Assembly: GCA_947178115.1 (NCBI GenBank) | Contig: CAMWXF010000101.1 | Location: forward strand, 1 to 6,693 | DNA from: an uncultured Lachnospiraceae bacterium | Lineage (GTDB): Bacteria > Bacillota > Clostridia > Lachnospirales > Lachnospiraceae | DNA: 6,693 nt | Direction: 5' to 3' | Part shown: positions 5,368 through 6,693 of the stretch, piece by piece | Numbering within the stretch: position 1 is the stretch's first letter | Layout of the letters: every line of letters begins with the position of its first letter | Translations under genes and position numbers: made by a program | Notes under the pieces: model-generated | Told to the model about the DNA's origin: nothing | Seen by the model: only the letters and a program-made list of their open reading frames with translations | Database searches by the model: none

Positions 5368-5396
5368 GTACTGTCTTGTCTCTGTCCGTACTGTCT
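5368..5396. repeat. 9-bp direct repeats 20 bp apart upstream of the small gene
   Basis: GTACTGTCT occurs at 5368-5376 and 5388-5396, with further CTGTC/TTGTC copies between them (5376-5380, 5382-5386). A 20-bp period is about two helical turns, as seen in tandem regulator sites. It may also be simple sequence drift in a short intergenic gap. Confidence 0.4.
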
Positions 5397-5408
5397 ATTG
5401 CAATATGG

Positions 5409-5945
5409 TTATTTACAATATTTATTGTAATATGCCAAAATCGCCGAAACCGTCTTGCCGTCCTGAATCTTACAGTCGTAAATCATTTCCAGCAAATCTT
5501 TCACATCGTAGCTTAACACATCCAGAAATTCATCCTCATCCAGATGCTGCTTGCTCCGTTTTAAGTCCGTTGCCACATAGACATCTATCTTCTCGTCACA
5601 GAAAGCAACCGTTGTGCGCAGCGACAGCAGCAGTTCCAGTTTCGCCGCACTGTATCCCGTTTCCTCTTCCAACTCTCTCGCCGCAGCAAGATCGGTGGGT
5701 TCATCCACATCATTTAACCCGCCGGCCGGGATCTCCAACGTCTCTCTGTTCAGAGCATTCCTGTATTGCCTAACCATCAGAAGCTTTCCATCCTCTTTCA
5801 CGGCAACTACTGCAGCGGCACCTTTATGCCGAATATAATCCCATTTTGCAATATTACCGTTGGGGATTTTGATGGTATCCTGATAATAGTCTATGATAGC
5901 ACCCTTATGCACCAATTCTCTGCCAATACGTTCATACTTATCCAT
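5409..5945 (-). CDS. Nudix hydrolase, ADP-ribose pyrophosphatase type
   Basis: This is a cytoplasmic Nudix-family hydrolase, most likely cleaving ADP-ribose or a related nucleoside diphosphate sugar to AMP plus a sugar phosphate; the B. subtilis counterpart is NudF. The 178-residue product has an N-terminal beta-rich segment (KWDYIRHKGAAAVVAV) and a complete Nudix box GX5EX7REUXEEXGU at 76-98: Gly76, Glu82, Arg90, Glu91, Glu94, Glu95, Gly97. The metal-binding glutamates are all present. Downstream, where many ADP-ribose enzymes carry S-P-G, this protein has RTTVAFCDEKI, so substrate choice is less certain. The ATG at 5945 has a modest GCGAGG site 5 nt upstream and a good promoter at 5980-6008. 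The gene lies near spoIIM and xerD, an arrangement loosely shared with B. subtilis. Confidence 0.9.
   Translation of the reverse strand: MDKYERIGRELVHKGAIIDYYQDTIKIPNGNIAKWDYIRHKGAAAVVAVKEDGKLLMVRQYRNALNRETLEIPAGGLNDVDEPTDLAAARELEEETGYSAAKLELLLSLRTTVAFCDEKIDVYVATDLKRSKQHLDEDEFLDVLSYDVKDLLEMIYDCKIQDGKTVSAILAYYNKYCK
5413..5430. repeat. A/T-rich inverted repeat at the 3' end of the Nudix gene
   Basis: TTACAAT (5413-5419) and ATTGTAA (5424-5430) are perfect 7-bp arms around ATTT, just inside the last codons of the Nudix gene. The stem is weak and no T run follows on the minus strand, so it is not a convincing terminator. This allows read-through into the small gene. Confidence 0.35.
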
Positions 5946-5979
5946 ATATGCCTCGCTGCCTCTAACATAACTTTATTCC

Positions 5980-6008
5980 ATCATACAATATCTGCCGTAT
6001 CTTGTCCA
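5980..6008 (-). promoter_or_regulatory. Sigma-A-like promoter of the Nudix gene
   Basis: TGGACA (6008-6003), a 17-bp spacer and TATGAT (5985-5980) on the minus strand match the vegetative consensus at 5 of 6 positions in each box. It lies 34 bp before the Nudix start codon, in the 101-bp gap after the aminotransferase gene. Confidence 0.75.
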
Positions 6009-6046
6009 GTCTGCTGTTGCAATGTCCGTTTATCGGCAACTTGGAT

Positions 6047-6693
6047 TTATGCGTTTAACAGCTTCTCAACGCTGACTAGCTTCACACACAGCACGAACAG
6101 ATCTGTCGCCGCAGCCAGCTCCTCCGCAGAAGGATAGGACGGTGCAATACGGATGTTACTGTCCTTCGGGTCGATACCGTAAGGAAATGTCGCTCCGGCG
6201 CCTGTCAGAACAACGCCCGCCTCTTTACACTTTGCTACAATCGCTTTGGCACAACCCTCCATCGCATCGAAAGAGATAAAATACCCTCCGAGCGGCTTCG
6301 TCCAACTGCCGATTTCCAACTCGCCAAGCTCTCTGTCTAATACGTCTAAAACAGCCTCAAACTTAGGTCTTATGATATCCGCACTCTTCTTCATATGCGC
6401 CATCATGCCGTCCAAATTTTTGAAATATCTGACATGGCGAAGCTGGTTGATCTTATCATAACCAATCGTCTGTACAGACATGCTCTTCTTCGCTTCCTCG
6501 ATATTTGCTTTGGAAGCAGCAAATCCTCCGATACCGCCGCCTGCAAAGCTTACCTTAGAGGTTGAGCTGAATTTGTATACCATATCGGGATTTCCTGCCT
6601 TTTCACATTCATGCAGAATCTCCAGTATATAATCCTGTTTATCCTCATATAAATGATGAATCGTATAAGCATTATCCCAGTAAATTCTAAAGT
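6047..6693 (-). CDS. Fold-type-I PLP aminotransferase (aspartate aminotransferase-like), C-terminal 214 residues
   Basis: This is the C-terminal part of a pyridoxal-phosphate-dependent aminotransferase; the 5' end lies beyond the right edge. The frame is open to base 6693, so the fragment has at least 214 residues, and the internal ATG at 6583 is not the start. In fragment numbering: WDNAY (5-9) supplies the Asp that contacts the cofactor ring nitrogen and its partner Tyr. FSSTSKVSFAGGG carries the Schiff-base Lys46. PLGGYFIS (133-140) and SNIRIAPSYPS hold the substrate carboxylate-binding Arg181. The FSSTSKVSFAGGG and RIAPSYPS patterns resemble the divergent aspartate aminotransferase group (Pfam Asp_aminotransf, subgroup Ic) more than classical AspC, but substrate assignment from the fragment is an inference. 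The gene ends at a TAA 101 bp before the Nudix gene, which has its own promoter; no convincing terminator lies between them. Confidence 0.88.
   Translation of the reverse strand, partial: FRIYWDNAYTIHHLYEDKQDYILEILHECEKAGNPDMVYKFSSTSKVSFAGGGIGGFAASKANIEEAKKSMSVQTIGYDKINQLRHVRYFKNLDGMMAHMKKSADIIRPKFEAVLDVLDRELGELEIGSWTKPLGGYFISFDAMEGCAKAIVAKCKEAGVVLTGAGATFPYGIDPKDSNIRIAPSYPSAEELAAATDLFVLCVKLVSVEKLLNA

Noticed and set aside
5366..5773. 135-residue plus-strand frame opposite the Nudix gene
   Set aside because: It is antisense to a gene with a perfect Nudix box, and its His/Pro/Ser-rich composition is typical of a shadow frame.
6016..6040. GTTGC...GCAAC inverted repeat after the aminotransferase gene as a terminator
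   Set aside because: The stem is short and interrupted and no T run follows on the minus strand.
6047..6583. Aminotransferase starting at the internal ATG (6583)
   Set aside because: The frame continues upstream to the window edge and includes the cofactor-binding WDNAY motif, so the ATG is an internal methionine.

Overview
The window comes from the chromosome of a Gram-positive, low-to-moderate-GC, endospore-forming Clostridia, most likely Lachnospiraceae. This is inferred from the spoIIM gene, the style of the XerD recombinase, the BceRS-BceAB-type module and the strong AGGAGG-like ribosome binding sites. Every supported gene reads on the minus strand, so transcription runs from high to low coordinates.

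Right half (about 6693 to 3244), housekeeping and sporulation genes in transcription order: the 3' end of a fold-type-I aminotransferase (6693-6047, cut by the window edge); a Nudix hydrolase of the ADP-ribose pyrophosphatase type (5945-5409) with its own sigma-A-like promoter; a 60-residue protein of unknown function (5334-5152) ended by a strong terminator; spoIIM (5019-4399), which encodes a membrane component of the engulfment machinery; and a XerD-type tyrosine recombinase (4190-3306) with its own promoter and terminator. The linkage of nudF, spoIIM and xerD resembles the Bacillus subtilis neighbourhood, but no fur gene lies between spoIIM and xerD here.

Middle (3099-3305): a 207-base intergenic region densely packed with secondary structure. 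It holds the xerD terminator, a long compound stem-loop with an 11-nt bulge, and a perfect 10-bp inverted repeat that abuts a TATAAT box just upstream of the response regulator gene.

Left half (about 3156 to 1): a peptide-antibiotic sensing and detoxification module of the BceRS-BceAB type. A response regulator overlaps an intramembrane-sensing histidine kinase by 4 bp (ATGA). A 201-bp regulatory gap follows. Then come an ABC ATPase and an FtsX/BceB-like permease, again overlapping by ATGA; the permease runs off the left edge. By analogy with this family, the transporter and kinase together sense a cell-wall-active peptide, the kinase phosphorylates the regulator, and the regulator activates the ATPase-permease pair from the gap promoter. 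The inducing compound cannot be read from the sequence.

Nothing here is clearly a new system. The items most worth checking are the structured element at 3159-3240, the signals in the 1108-1308 gap including a palindrome over the ATPase start codon, and the duplicated, charged C-terminal tail of the ATPase. No gene-free stretch exceeds 300 bases, and I saw no tRNA, rRNA, CRISPR array or insertion sequence.
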